The notes beneath the pieces were generated by a model, which was not told the DNA's origin, did no database searches, and was given only the letters and a program-made list of their open reading frames with translations. Shown here piece by piece: positions 15,363 through 23,896 of a DNA stretch of 31,160 nucleotides (position 1 is its first letter; each line of letters starts with the position of its first letter). This stretch comes from Elusimicrobiota bacterium (GTDB lineage Bacteria > CAYTYR01 > UBA6262). The position numbers and the translations under genes are program-made. The stretch covers positions 19,068 to 50,227 of the forward strand of contig PMCA01000008.1 in the NCBI GenBank assembly GCA_003153935.1. The letters are read 5' to 3'.

Positions 15363-16267
15363 AGTTTAAGATCGCCGATATTGTTTTTGAGCTTATCAGC
15401 CATTATCCGCGGATATTTAAGGAAGATCGGGATTATTTAAACCGCTACGGCGCTTTTATCTATAAAGGCAAACAGAATGCCAAGATAAAAATATCGGTTG
15501 AGGTAGTGGAGACATTACCCGGTGTCCGCGGTAAAGAGATTTTTGCGGTTTATGAGCCGGTTTCCGGCTACGAACGGTGGCGACTTTGGGAAAATAAGGA
15601 TGAATATGTCTATCATTGCCCGATTCCTGAGCGCGCCGCGATGGCTTTTATCAGTAAAGACTTTTCCCGCGCCCGGGCCTATGTCCCCCCCTACGAAGGA
15701 AAATTTGCCTGGGACGCCGTAGATATTATTTATGATATGATGCAGATCATGTTGATCAATTATTTCGCTTATCGCCAAAACGGATTATTTTTGCATGCCG
15801 CAGCGATCAAGGAAAATGGCTATGCGTTAGTTTTTGCCGGCCGGTCCGAGAGCGGGAAGAGCACAACCGCGCGGTTATGGCACCGGCACAGCCGGGCGGT
15901 AGTTTTAAACGATGACCGGGTTATTGTGCGGAAAACCGCTAAGGGTTTTTTTGCGTATAGCGGGCCCTGGTCGGGGGAGTTTGGCCATGAGGCAACGGCG
16001 GTTTCCGCTCAGGCATCATTACGCGGGTTGTTCGTCATTGAACATGCTAAGAAGAATTTCTGCCGCCCGCTGGCGGTAGAAGGGGCGTTTCGCGCTCTTT
16101 ATCCTACACTGTTCCCGGTTTTTTGGGATGGCCGGTTAATGAACAATACGGTGAACTTATGCGAAGAGTTGATGAGCAGGGTGGCCGTTTCCCGTTTAGG
16201 ATTCGTTAAGAATAAAAAGGTGATACCTTTCGTGAGGCGAATCGTTGCTGAACCAAATAAGCTATAA
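15359..16267 (+). CDS. HPr-kinase-like protein (probable RiPP peptide kinase)
   Basis: The protein has 302 residues. A mixed alpha/beta N-terminal part (1 to about 145) leads to an HprK-type P-loop domain: HAAAI, AGRSESGKSTT (K167), VLNDDRVIV (D185-D186) and SGPWSGEFG. HprK homologues in lasso-peptide and PqqD clusters phosphorylate serines of the peptide tail (known for some), and the precursor here ends in Asn-Ser-Ser-Thr. It is not the true HPr kinase: the surrounding genes have no sugar phosphotransferase context. ATG 15359 overlaps the previous stop as ATGA; an upstream in-frame start at 15311 would overlap by 52 nt and is less likely. The 3' end overlaps the next gene by 23 nt. Confidence 0.82.
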   Translation: MKFKIADIVFELISHYPRIFKEDRDYLNRYGAFIYKGKQNAKIKISVEVVETLPGVRGKEIFAVYEPVSGYERWRLWENKDEYVYHCPIPERAAMAFISKDFSRARAYVPPYEGKFAWDAVDIIYDMMQIMLINYFAYRQNGLFLHAAAIKENGYALVFAGRSESGKSTTARLWHRHSRAVVLNDDRVIVRKTAKGFFAYSGPWSGEFGHEATAVSAQASLRGLFVIEHAKKNFCRPLAVEGAFRALYPTLFPVFWDGRLMNNTVNLCEELMSRVAVSRLGFVKNKKVIPFVRRIVAEPNKL

Positions 16268-17285
16268 AAAATTTAGTTTAAACACGCATCTGGATAATTT
16301 GAGATCTGGCCGTCCCAATTCCTGCCAGTTGGAACTTACTTACGGCTGTGGTTTGCGTTGCGTGCATTGTTACGTTGCCAGCTATAACCGGCCGGAATCT
16401 ATTGCCCGCGAGTTGAGCACGGCTAAGGTAAAAAAAATCATTGATGAGTTAAGGAATGCCGGGGTTTTGTGGGTCTGTTTTACCGGCGGTGATCCTTTAA
16501 CGCGTAAAGATTTTTGCGAACTTTATACCTATGCTCGTGAAAAGGGTTTTTTAATCACTATTTTTACCAACGGGTATTCGCTTCGTCAAGAGCATATCGA
16601 ATTGTTTAGACGCCAACCGCCATTTATCATTGAGATAACCCTCAATGCTGTAGATAAAGGGCTTTATGAGAAAATATCCGGCGTTAAGGGTTCGTTTAAA
16701 AAAGTGATGGCGTCGATCGGCGCGTTACGCCGCCATAAAATTCCGCTTAAGATTAAGGCTATGGTAACCAAGCTTAACTCTCAGCATATCGGTAAGATTA
16801 AGAAATATGCGCTCGTGAATGATCTGCCTCTTGCTCTGGATGATTTTTTGCACGCCGGGCTGGGACTCAGCCCCCGGCCCTTGGAATTTCGCCTGCCGCC
16901 GGAATATTTTTCTCTCCGTACTAAGCGTAAGGGTAATAGCTGCCCCGTTATACCGAAAGAAAGGAAGGCGGTTAGAAACGCTCTTTTCCCTTGCGTCGCT
17001 GCAGGCGGCGATGGGTTCCAGATCGGCCCTTACGGACATATCTCTGCTTGTTGTCTTATCCGGAGACCGGATTTGAATGTATTGAAGAACGGCGTTGGCC
17101 CAGCTGTGAAGAAGATGGTTGAATATTTCCGCAACCTTGATTTTACCACCGATTCAAAATGTAAAACTTGCGCCAGACGCGATGAATGCGGGTGGTGCCC
17201 GGGTAAGGCCTGGGTAGAAACCGGGAGCCTGGAAAAACCGCTAGATTATTGCTGTGCCATAGCTAAAGCCAATGATAATCAATAA
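16245..17285 (+). CDS. SPASM-domain radical SAM peptide-modifying enzyme 3
   Basis: The protein has 346 residues. The cluster is C35, C39, C42 (CGLRCVHC) after LELTYG, with CFTGGDPLTRKDF and IFTNGYSL following. The SPASM region has FPCVAAGGDGFQIGPYGHISACC, then CKTCARRDECGWCPG and a final DYCC, so two auxiliary clusters are expected. It resembles enzyme 1 (13417) throughout the barrel and SPASM part, suggesting tandem duplication. The start is TTG 16245, inside the kinase gene; no ATG in frame lies near, so the exact start is uncertain. It overlaps the exporter gene by 14 nt. Confidence 0.85.
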   Translation: MLNQISYKKFSLNTHLDNLRSGRPNSCQLELTYGCGLRCVHCYVASYNRPESIARELSTAKVKKIIDELRNAGVLWVCFTGGDPLTRKDFCELYTYAREKGFLITIFTNGYSLRQEHIELFRRQPPFIIEITLNAVDKGLYEKISGVKGSFKKVMASIGALRRHKIPLKIKAMVTKLNSQHIGKIKKYALVNDLPLALDDFLHAGLGLSPRPLEFRLPPEYFSLRTKRKGNSCPVIPKERKAVRNALFPCVAAGGDGFQIGPYGHISACCLIRRPDLNVLKNGVGPAVKKMVEYFRNLDFTTDSKCKTCARRDECGWCPGKAWVETGSLEKPLDYCCAIAKANDNQ

Positions 17286-18915
17286 AAAATCCCTGCTGTT
17301 ACCGCTTAAAATTGTCTTCAAGAAGCAATACCTAAGTAATTGGGTAATCACCTCTCTGCTGGCTATTATCGCGTTGGGCGCCGGCTTAGTGGTCCCTTAT
17401 TTGGTCAAGCTTACGGTGGACGAAGGTATCGCCAAGAAAGATTTTACGCATTTTTTGCTGTGGTGCGTAAGCGCCGGCGGGGTGATCATCACGAAACAGA
17501 TTATCGAGGCGATTGTTTCATTGCGCCGTTCGGCGTTGACGGCTAAGATCCGTTTTGATCTGAACCGCCGGATCTTTAAAAATATGCACAATATGCCGCA
17601 AAGCTGGTTTGCCCAGAAGGGAGCGGGAGAAGCGGTCTACGCTTTCGATAACGACGGCACCGCGCTTATTAATATTGTCGGCACGATCACGAACGGCTTT
17701 TTCATCGAGGCGATAAGCGTCATCGCCTCGCTGGCCATAATCTTTGCGCTTAATATAAAGATCGGGTTAACCGTGATTTTGTTCCTGCCGGTGATTTTCC
17801 TCGTTAGCATCCGCCGGTTCAAAAAGCTGGAGGAACTTTGGCGGGGGATGGCGGGCAGCGGCGAGGCGGTATTGAACTATTTGGAAGAAAGTTTTTGGCG
17901 CGCTTACCTGATAAAAATATTTAACGCCGCCCGACAGGCCACGCGCCGTTATGCGCGTTTATTGGTAAAAGATACGCGTTTAACGATAAAGCGAGAGCGC
18001 CAGGAAGCCTGGTCGTCGGCAGCGCCGGCGATCTTGCCATTGGCGGCTACCGGGGTGATTTATGTATTATCCGGGTATCAGGCGATCACGGGGAAAATGA
18101 GCCTGGGGACGCTGGTGGCGATCGGGGGTTACATTTACCAATTTATTTCGGCTGCCGGGCAGTTATTGTTCCAGTGGCAGGAATTACAGCCAGGCTTGAT
18201 CTCCGCTGAACGGCTGGCTCCGCTATTAGCGGCAACTGAACTTGGAGCCGCGGTTGATAAGATGAATACGCTAATTTCCCCCGGTGCAATAAAAATACGC
18301 GGATTATGTTTTTCTTACGCCGCCGGCCAGGATATTTTTCATGATTCCGATCTTGATATCGCGGGGGCGGATTATACGGCGATTACCGGGCCTTCCGGCT
18401 GCGGCAAGACCACTTTGCTTAATTTGATCATGCGGCTTTATCCGGCGGGAAAAGGAGAGATCGCGATTGACGGTAAGAATATAAATTCACTGCCGCGTTC
18501 GCTGTGGGGCAAAGAAGTGATCATGTGCCCGCAGGAACCATTATTATGGAATTTATCGATCGCCCAAAACATCGCTTATCCGGGTCAATCTGCTAAAGAG
18601 GCAGATGTTGAGGAAGTTGCGCGTTTAACCGGCGCGGACGAATTTATCAAAGGTTTACCGCAAGGGTATGAGACGGTTTTGGGAGAGAACGCCTGCCGGT
18701 TATCCCAGGGGCAAAAGCAGCGTATTTCTTTGGCGCGCGCGTTGATCAAGAGGCCAAAAGTATTATTGCTCGACGAAGCTTTCAGCGGGCTACCCGAAGA
18801 AGCGGAAGCGCATATCATCGAAAGCATACGCAGTAAATTCCCAGCCATGACGATAGTCGCCGCGACTCACCGGCTGGCTTCGCTGCAAAAAGCCCAGACG
18901 GTAATAAGGTTATAA
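17272..18915 (+). CDS. ABC exporter, fused membrane and ATPase domains, no peptidase domain
   Basis: The protein has 547 residues. Residues about 20-300 form a six-helix exporter membrane domain. About 340-547 is the ATPase: Walker A GPSGCGKTT (K379), Q-loop CPQEP, signature LSQGQ, Walker B VLLLDEAFSG and switch His in ATHRL. The signature has Gln for the first Gly of LSGGQ, a common variant. It has no N-terminal C39 peptidase, unlike bacteriocin exporters that cut double-Gly leaders, so leader removal needs another enzyme. Start: ATG 17272, overlapping enzyme 3. It would work as a homodimer in the inner membrane. Substrate by context: the modified peptide, or a lipid-linked form of it. Confidence 0.85.
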   Translation: MIINKKSLLLPLKIVFKKQYLSNWVITSLLAIIALGAGLVVPYLVKLTVDEGIAKKDFTHFLLWCVSAGGVIITKQIIEAIVSLRRSALTAKIRFDLNRRIFKNMHNMPQSWFAQKGAGEAVYAFDNDGTALINIVGTITNGFFIEAISVIASLAIIFALNIKIGLTVILFLPVIFLVSIRRFKKLEELWRGMAGSGEAVLNYLEESFWRAYLIKIFNAARQATRRYARLLVKDTRLTIKRERQEAWSSAAPAILPLAATGVIYVLSGYQAITGKMSLGTLVAIGGYIYQFISAAGQLLFQWQELQPGLISAERLAPLLAATELGAAVDKMNTLISPGAIKIRGLCFSYAAGQDIFHDSDLDIAGADYTAITGPSGCGKTTLLNLIMRLYPAGKGEIAIDGKNINSLPRSLWGKEVIMCPQEPLLWNLSIAQNIAYPGQSAKEADVEEVARLTGADEFIKGLPQGYETVLGENACRLSQGQKQRISLARALIKRPKVLLLDEAFSGLPEEAEAHIIESIRSKFPAMTIVAATHRLASLQKAQTVIRL

Positions 18916-18917
18916 AA

Positions 18918-19775
18918 ATGCTGGAAAAAAATGACGATGGAAATTACGCTTATTTAGCGGCGCACTTACAAACGCTTGAATCCGTCAAGGATATCCTTTA
19001 CGCCTTGAACGGGCAGGGTATCGACGCGATAATACTGAAAGGTATTTCCCTGGCCACCGCGGTATACCAGGATCTGAACCGGCAGCCCGGCTCTGATATT
19101 GACCTATTGGCCAGGCGCGGCGATATCCTTAATGTGAAGGCTGTTTTAAATACCTTGGGCTGGAAGGAAAAATCCGACGTTTTAGCGAAACTGGTCAGCT
19201 ATAATAAGCCATTAGCGCTAAATAGTTTAATGTTTTTTAATCCCGACAGTCCTGTAACTATCCATTTACATTGGCATATTATCAATACCACCTGGCCGCT
19301 TAACCGTTATGTCAGGAATATCGATATGACGGAGATCTGGCAAGCGGCGACAACCAGTTCGCTCGATGGGGCGCCGGTTAAAGAGCTAAAGCCGGAGCAC
19401 CTCGTTATTTATTTGTGCTATCATGGATTTAACCACCATTTCGCGAAGCCGGTATATGTTGACGATATCAAGGCTGCATTAGCACGCTTTAAAGATAACC
19501 TTAGCTGGAAAATTTTATATGAACAGGCCCAAAAGTGGGGCCTGCACTGGCTGGTTGTGTATAGTATAAAATATGTTGAAAAACCCGAAATAGGCCTATA
19601 CTCTAAGGCTTATTGGCGGTTTTTTTCCCATGAAAAAGGCCTAATCGGGAAGATGCTTTTTTTGTATCGTACATTTTTTCCGCAAAAAATTATTATGGCC
19701 GCCACGAATAACTCGCCACTGGCCCAGATTGGCTTTAAACTTTACCTGAGCCGTCTGGAAAACATGAGGAGATAA
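18918..19775 (+). CDS. Nucleotidyltransferase-fold protein (NTP_transf_5-like)
   Basis: The protein has 285 residues. The N-terminal pattern is that of PF14907-type proteins: LKGISLATAVYQD, then SDIDLLARRGD with metal-binding D60 and D62, and later LHWHI and YLCYHGFNHHF. Such proteins are found with HprK-like kinases and PqqD proteins in lasso-peptide and related clusters (known association; reactions mostly untested). Start: ATG 18918, two nt after the exporter stop. It may adenylylate or otherwise nucleotidylate the peptide, or act as a toxin-antitoxin-like regulator. By position it belongs to the RiPP set. Confidence 0.75.
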   Translation: MLEKNDDGNYAYLAAHLQTLESVKDILYALNGQGIDAIILKGISLATAVYQDLNRQPGSDIDLLARRGDILNVKAVLNTLGWKEKSDVLAKLVSYNKPLALNSLMFFNPDSPVTIHLHWHIINTTWPLNRYVRNIDMTEIWQAATTSSLDGAPVKELKPEHLVIYLCYHGFNHHFAKPVYVDDIKAALARFKDNLSWKILYEQAQKWGLHWLVVYSIKYVEKPEIGLYSKAYWRFFSHEKGLIGKMLFLYRTFFPQKIIMAATNNSPLAQIGFKLYLSRLENMRR

Positions 19776-19777
19776 AT

Positions 19778-21361
19778 ATGCGTTTTTTCGCGTTTAAGAC
19801 CGATATTAACCCGGGAACCGCCGGCCATACCCCAAAAAGATCATTTTCAGTGGATGCCGGCACTTCGGTAAGCCAGCATAAACGACACTTTTTTGAGACG
19901 CTTAAATCCATCGGGACATTGATCCAGCTGGACGAAGGGATAAGCCGTAAAGACGCTGAGGCGCTGTTTGTCCAGCCTGATGTGATATTCGCCCAGATGC
20001 ATAATGTGGCGCGTTTACCGGACTGGGACCGTATACCGAAACGCCGGCTTTGCCATTCCCTGGGAGATTTTTTACTCCCTGAGGTTTTTTCCGAACCGGC
20101 GAGTTTTGATTTTAATAATGTAAACCTGGTTACCAGTGATTTTCAGGAAAATCGCCTTAAAGAACATTTAGGCCTGGCCGCCCCGGCTACGGCGGTGTTT
20201 ACTCCCCAACTTAATGAAATGAGCTTTTATCCGCCTAATGCCAAAGAAAAAGCTTTGGCACGTAATAAATTTGGCCTGGCAAAAAATGATATCCATATTG
20301 TTTATGCCGGGCGTTGGCTGGCTACCAAGGGGATTTGCCAGTTATTGCGCGTTTTAAACCTGTGGCCGGATAAAAACGTAAAGGTATCTTTGGCGGGTAA
20401 TTTCAGTCCAGATTTTCCCCTGCGGATGTCAGCAACAGCGCATTTTACTTTTGCCGATTATTATAGGCGGGAATTTCTGTCGCGGGCTCAGGAAAAACAG
20501 GTGCGCCTGTTGGCAGCCTATCCGCCGGGACGGCTTCGTGAATTATTCTGGTCAGCCGACCTGTTTGTTTACGCCTCTGGCCATGAAGACGAGAATTTCG
20601 GTATGGCGCCCCGGGAAGCCGCGCTGTGCGCCGTGCCGGTAGTGGTTACTGATTTTTGCGGTTTGCACCAAATAGGAGCGCAAATGCCCTGGGGTTGCCT
20701 TAATACTTACCCGGCTTTCAGCGGTATACGCTATAGCCTCCGGGAATTCAACAGCCTATTGTGGAAAGCCGCCAGAAAAAAAGATTGGGACCCGCAAAAA
20801 TGCATCGCGGCCGTGAAAAAAGAGTGCAGTACGGACATCGCCAGAGATAATATGCGCCAGGCCGCGGAAGCTTTATTGCGGCGGCCGCTTAAAATACCAC
20901 TGGAGCCAAAAGCCGCCAGGGAAAAGATCATGTTTGATATGATAAGATACGCCGACGAAAATATTGCCCGTACCTATATCGAAAAGAAAGAGACGCCTGT
21001 TGATGGCGCTTATGTTGATGGTGCCGGCTTTGATAAGGAAGGATTCCCTTATCGGAAATTCCTGCAGGCCGTGCAAGGTTTTTATACTACGCTTGACCGG
21101 CCTCCTGTCGTCCAAGCCGGCAATAGATTGAGAGGGTTTTTCCGGGTTGCGGCCTGGCAGGAGGAGCAGGCGATCGTAGAGGTGGGATTCCCCGGCCCCA
21201 GGGTAAAACGCTACAAGGACAAAGATTGGCGGGCATTGGCAGCTTGCGCGCAGAAAAACAGAACCGGCGACTTGGTCTGGCGCCCGCGGACATTAAACCA
21301 GTTGCGTTTGACGCAGGAGTTGGTAGACCTGGGATATCTCGTTCCGGAGGAAGTTATCTGA
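19778..21361 (+). CDS. GT4-type glycosyltransferase with C-terminal extension
   Basis: The protein has 527 residues. Residues about 60-370 form a GT-B fold: VYAGRWLATKGI, LFWSADLFVYASGHEDENFGMA and REAALCAVPVVVTDF, with the E-x7-E nucleotide-sugar site. A C-terminal extension (about 385-527) has no family I recognise; its end (RTLNQLRLTQELVDLGYL) looks helical. The protein is cytosolic, with no signal peptide. Start: ATG 19778, two nt after 18918's stop. Last gene of the plus-strand run; its 3' end overlaps a convergent gene by 8 nt. It could glycosylate the peptide before export or build a sugar donor for the GT39 enzymes. The N-terminal 60 residues are atypical for GT4. Confidence 0.75.
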   Translation: MRFFAFKTDINPGTAGHTPKRSFSVDAGTSVSQHKRHFFETLKSIGTLIQLDEGISRKDAEALFVQPDVIFAQMHNVARLPDWDRIPKRRLCHSLGDFLLPEVFSEPASFDFNNVNLVTSDFQENRLKEHLGLAAPATAVFTPQLNEMSFYPPNAKEKALARNKFGLAKNDIHIVYAGRWLATKGICQLLRVLNLWPDKNVKVSLAGNFSPDFPLRMSATAHFTFADYYRREFLSRAQEKQVRLLAAYPPGRLRELFWSADLFVYASGHEDENFGMAPREAALCAVPVVVTDFCGLHQIGAQMPWGCLNTYPAFSGIRYSLREFNSLLWKAARKKDWDPQKCIAAVKKECSTDIARDNMRQAAEALLRRPLKIPLEPKAAREKIMFDMIRYADENIARTYIEKKETPVDGAYVDGAGFDKEGFPYRKFLQAVQGFYTTLDRPPVVQAGNRLRGFFRVAAWQEEQAIVEVGFPGPRVKRYKDKDWRALAACAQKNRTGDLVWRPRTLNQLRLTQELVDLGYLVPEEVI

Positions 21362-22238
21362 CAAATGGTTTTAGGTATCCGTTTCTTTGCAGAACTAATT
21401 TTAACCCGAATTGCTTGGCGATCCTGTGAAAATACCTTAAGTCAGAGCGAAATTGATTAACCTGTACCTGGTGTTGGTCGAAAATAGGGCCAGTATATCT
21501 TTTAAATAAGCCAGCCTTAACTTTTGGGCTGGTTTTTTGTAGTCTACTTAGCCACCATTCATCAATGTCATCAATTTTCTCGGTGTCTCTTCGTGTAGTT
21601 AAATTAAGACAAACCCCGCACTTTGAACATAAGACTTTTACTTGTTTTAAATACGCCGCCGGTTTCTGGCGCCACCAGACGGTATGGATATCAAAGGCAG
21701 TTTTGGTTTTTAATATAAGATCAATTGCTGCGGCTACTTCGCAAAAATAGGCGCCCTGCGGATTTATACTGGAGCTCCAGTTGTTTTGCAGCCAGCAGCT
21801 TTTAACGGCGTCCAGATAATGGCCGTATAAAATTTCCCGGGAGCTGACCAGTACCGGAGAGTGGAATATTTGTTTATGGGTGTGATTATTGGGTAAAACC
21901 GCGCCAAAGGTAGCGGCAATGAGCGGCGCGTAGTGCTTGAATCTTTTATCAAGAGTGCTCCATAACCCCAGCTTTTCCGGGGGGAACATTTTCTGCAGGT
22001 ATTGGCAAATCTCTTTAAAGCGCGGGTGTAATAACGGTTCGCCGCCCATGATACCGATCATGATCGGTATGCCTTTGAGGCTATCAAGCGCAGTTTTGAA
22101 GTAATCAAGGTCCATCATATAGGGTTTCTGATGATGGCCTACTAAACGCGTGCAGTTGGCGCAGTTGTATATGCAGGCGTTGGTGATCTCGATCTGGACG
22201 GCTTCTTTTCCGATAATGGGCTTAAGCATAGCAGACAT
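21354..22238 (-). CDS. Radical SAM enzyme with auxiliary-cluster cysteines
   Basis: The protein has 294 residues. The cluster is C22, C26, C29 (CIYNCANC) after IEITNA, with GIMGGEPLLHPRF following. Later cysteines (KSCWLQ, YFCEVA, CSKCGVC) suggest at least one auxiliary cluster. It is more distant from the three plus-strand enzymes. ATG at 22236-22238 overlaps the upstream stop (TAATG), so it is co-transcribed with the GT39 gene at 22238-23827. Its 3' end overlaps the plus-strand GT4 gene by 8 nt. It may act on a sugar or a surface peptide. Membership in the RiPP pathway is possible but not shown. Confidence 0.8.
   Translation of the reverse strand: MSAMLKPIIGKEAVQIEITNACIYNCANCTRLVGHHQKPYMMDLDYFKTALDSLKGIPIMIGIMGGEPLLHPRFKEICQYLQKMFPPEKLGLWSTLDKRFKHYAPLIAATFGAVLPNNHTHKQIFHSPVLVSSREILYGHYLDAVKSCWLQNNWSSSINPQGAYFCEVAAAIDLILKTKTAFDIHTVWWRQKPAAYLKQVKVLCSKCGVCLNLTTRRDTEKIDDIDEWWLSRLQKTSPKVKAGLFKRYTGPIFDQHQVQVNQFRSDLRYFHRIAKQFGLKLVLQRNGYLKPFVR
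21509..21538 (+). terminator. Plus-strand terminator hidden in an antisense coding region
   Basis: AGCCAGCC (21509-21516) pairs with GGCTGGTT (21527-21534), eight pairs with one G-U, over a 10-nt loop. T6 follows at 21533-21538. It lies 148 nt past the end of the plus-strand run, inside the minus-strand radical-SAM gene, and is oriented to end the plus-strand transcript. Confidence 0.65.
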
Positions 22239-23827
22239 TATAACAAACCTTTTAGTTGGAAAGTATCTATTTCTAAAACGAGCGGGTGTCGGATCAGCGC
22301 CTGCAGCGGCCGGTAAGGAAAATAATCATAGCGATATAGATCTGTTATTGCCAATTTAAATTCTCTCTTGCCAATAAAATAGATATTATTTAAAGGCCTT
22401 TCTTCTGCCGTTATCTTCCTGATCACCACAAACCTGGTCACGTTAGGCTTATCTCCCGAGCACTCATTTAAATAGGGCATAAATACTGCTTCGTCGGCCG
22501 TGTTGTCCAGGTAACGAAAGCTTTTACCTGCCAGGTCATATTTGCGCGCGTAATAAGACTCTATAAAATCTTCCTGGGTAACTAAAATACTGAAGTCGGC
22601 CTTTGCCGTAGCGGCTATCCTGGCCATTTCCTTTTCCAGTAACCGGTATTTCCAAAGGATAGGACTACCTAAGAACGCGAATAAAATAAAAGCTGCGAAT
22701 ATGACGACCAGGCAAAAAGCCTTAATTCTTTTGTTTATGCTTAGTTCCTCCAGCCCGTAAAACGCGAATAGGTAGTAAATAGTTAACAGGTAAAAAAAGT
22801 TCTGTCCATGTCCGATATTAATACCAAAACAGCCGCCGATAAGATAAAGCGTGAAGGGTAGGATAAATGATATGATAATGGCTCCCCTTAGCAATGAATG
22901 CATACCCCCTGATTTAAAGGATGTGATCATTGCTTTTACGCTTCCTATACAAAATAAAATGAACGGGATCAAGCAGAACAATAACACCGGCAGTTTTAGC
23001 GTGCTGCTGATAACCCTCTCCGCGATAAAGCTGAAAGGCAGCCATATGACGACTGATAGCAGCGTAGACAGGTTATTGGTTTGCCAGAAGCCTGCGCCGT
23101 AGTTGAACCAGCCGTGAATATAGAAATAAAAAAAGCTTGTCACGAACCCTATTAGTGCTGTAAACGCGCCGGCAAAATAATAACGGGGAATGTGGAGTTT
23201 CTCTCTGTTATGCCAGAATATCAGGGTTTGCAGGAAAAACCAGGCGAAATAGTGATAAAATATCAGCACGCCTAAAATATTCAGAATCATGGTCAAGTAT
23301 AGCAATTTTCTGTTCTGGGTCAACAGAAATTTAGCCAGGCTTAAAAGAGTCGCGCCGAAGACACAGTATTCAAAGATCAAGAACGTGGCGGTGGTGGAGA
23401 ACCCGATGTGGGAGATAGACAGGGTGGTCGCGGCCACGGCAAGAAGACTGATCCTGGGAGTAAACAGCAGTAACCCCAGGTAGTAATAAAGGATGATGCC
23501 GATGAGGCCGAGGATTAGCGTCGGTAAATGCACGCTTATTTCTGAATCTCCGAATATCCTGTCCCAGTAATAATAAAACAGGAAGACAGCCGGCAGCCGG
23601 AAAGATAAGTGTCTTGGCCAGTCATGAGCCCAGGAAAAGTTTGTATTAGTCTCATCATTTTCGCTGGATGGACTGTGCCAGGAAGGTAAGGCGCTAAGAT
23701 AAGTAGAAGTTAAATAAATTTCATCGTGCTGCAGAGGTTTATTAAGCAAAGGGATCCTGATAGCAAGGTAAAGAAGCAGTACAACAAAGAAGGGGATAAT
23801 AGTCTTATTTTTCGTCAGGATAAGCAT
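22238..23827 (-). CDS. Membrane glycosyltransferase, GT39/ArnT-like (second copy)
   Basis: The protein has 529 residues with about eleven hydrophobic helices. After the first helix comes the Asp-Glu motif (QHDEIYL, D35-E36) of polyprenyl-phosphate-dependent glycosyltransferases. A soluble C-terminal part of about 140 residues follows. The first ATG (23825-23827) has no visible Shine-Dalgarno sequence; if the promoter at 23840-23868 is right, the leader is nearly absent. It shares an operon with the radical-SAM gene at 21354. The gene is AT-rich by eye. It does not look like a recent duplicate of the 9827 protein. Acceptor unknown. Confidence 0.75.
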   Translation of the reverse strand: MLILTKNKTIIPFFVVLLLYLAIRIPLLNKPLQHDEIYLTSTYLSALPSWHSPSSENDETNTNFSWAHDWPRHLSFRLPAVFLFYYYWDRIFGDSEISVHLPTLILGLIGIILYYYLGLLLFTPRISLLAVAATTLSISHIGFSTTATFLIFEYCVFGATLLSLAKFLLTQNRKLLYLTMILNILGVLIFYHYFAWFFLQTLIFWHNREKLHIPRYYFAGAFTALIGFVTSFFYFYIHGWFNYGAGFWQTNNLSTLLSVVIWLPFSFIAERVISSTLKLPVLLFCLIPFILFCIGSVKAMITSFKSGGMHSLLRGAIIISFILPFTLYLIGGCFGINIGHGQNFFYLLTIYYLFAFYGLEELSINKRIKAFCLVVIFAAFILFAFLGSPILWKYRLLEKEMARIAATAKADFSILVTQEDFIESYYARKYDLAGKSFRYLDNTADEAVFMPYLNECSGDKPNVTRFVVIRKITAEERPLNNIYFIGKREFKLAITDLYRYDYFPYRPLQALIRHPLVLEIDTFQLKGLL

Positions 23828-23839
23828 ATTTTAAATTCA

Positions 23840-23868
23840 ACTATATCAGTTTTAGACAGAGATGTCTA
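23840..23868 (-). promoter_or_regulatory. Minus-strand promoter with palindrome over the -35 box
   Basis: On the minus strand TAGACA (23863-23868) is followed after 17 nt by TATAGT (23840-23845); each box matches five of six consensus bases. The perfect palindrome TAGACA-GAGA-TGTCTA (23853-23868) covers the -35, as an operator would. The inferred start is only a few bases before the ATG at 23827. Confidence 0.45.
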
Positions 23869-23896
23869 CCGCTAAAAAGCCGGCGCTAAAGACTAT

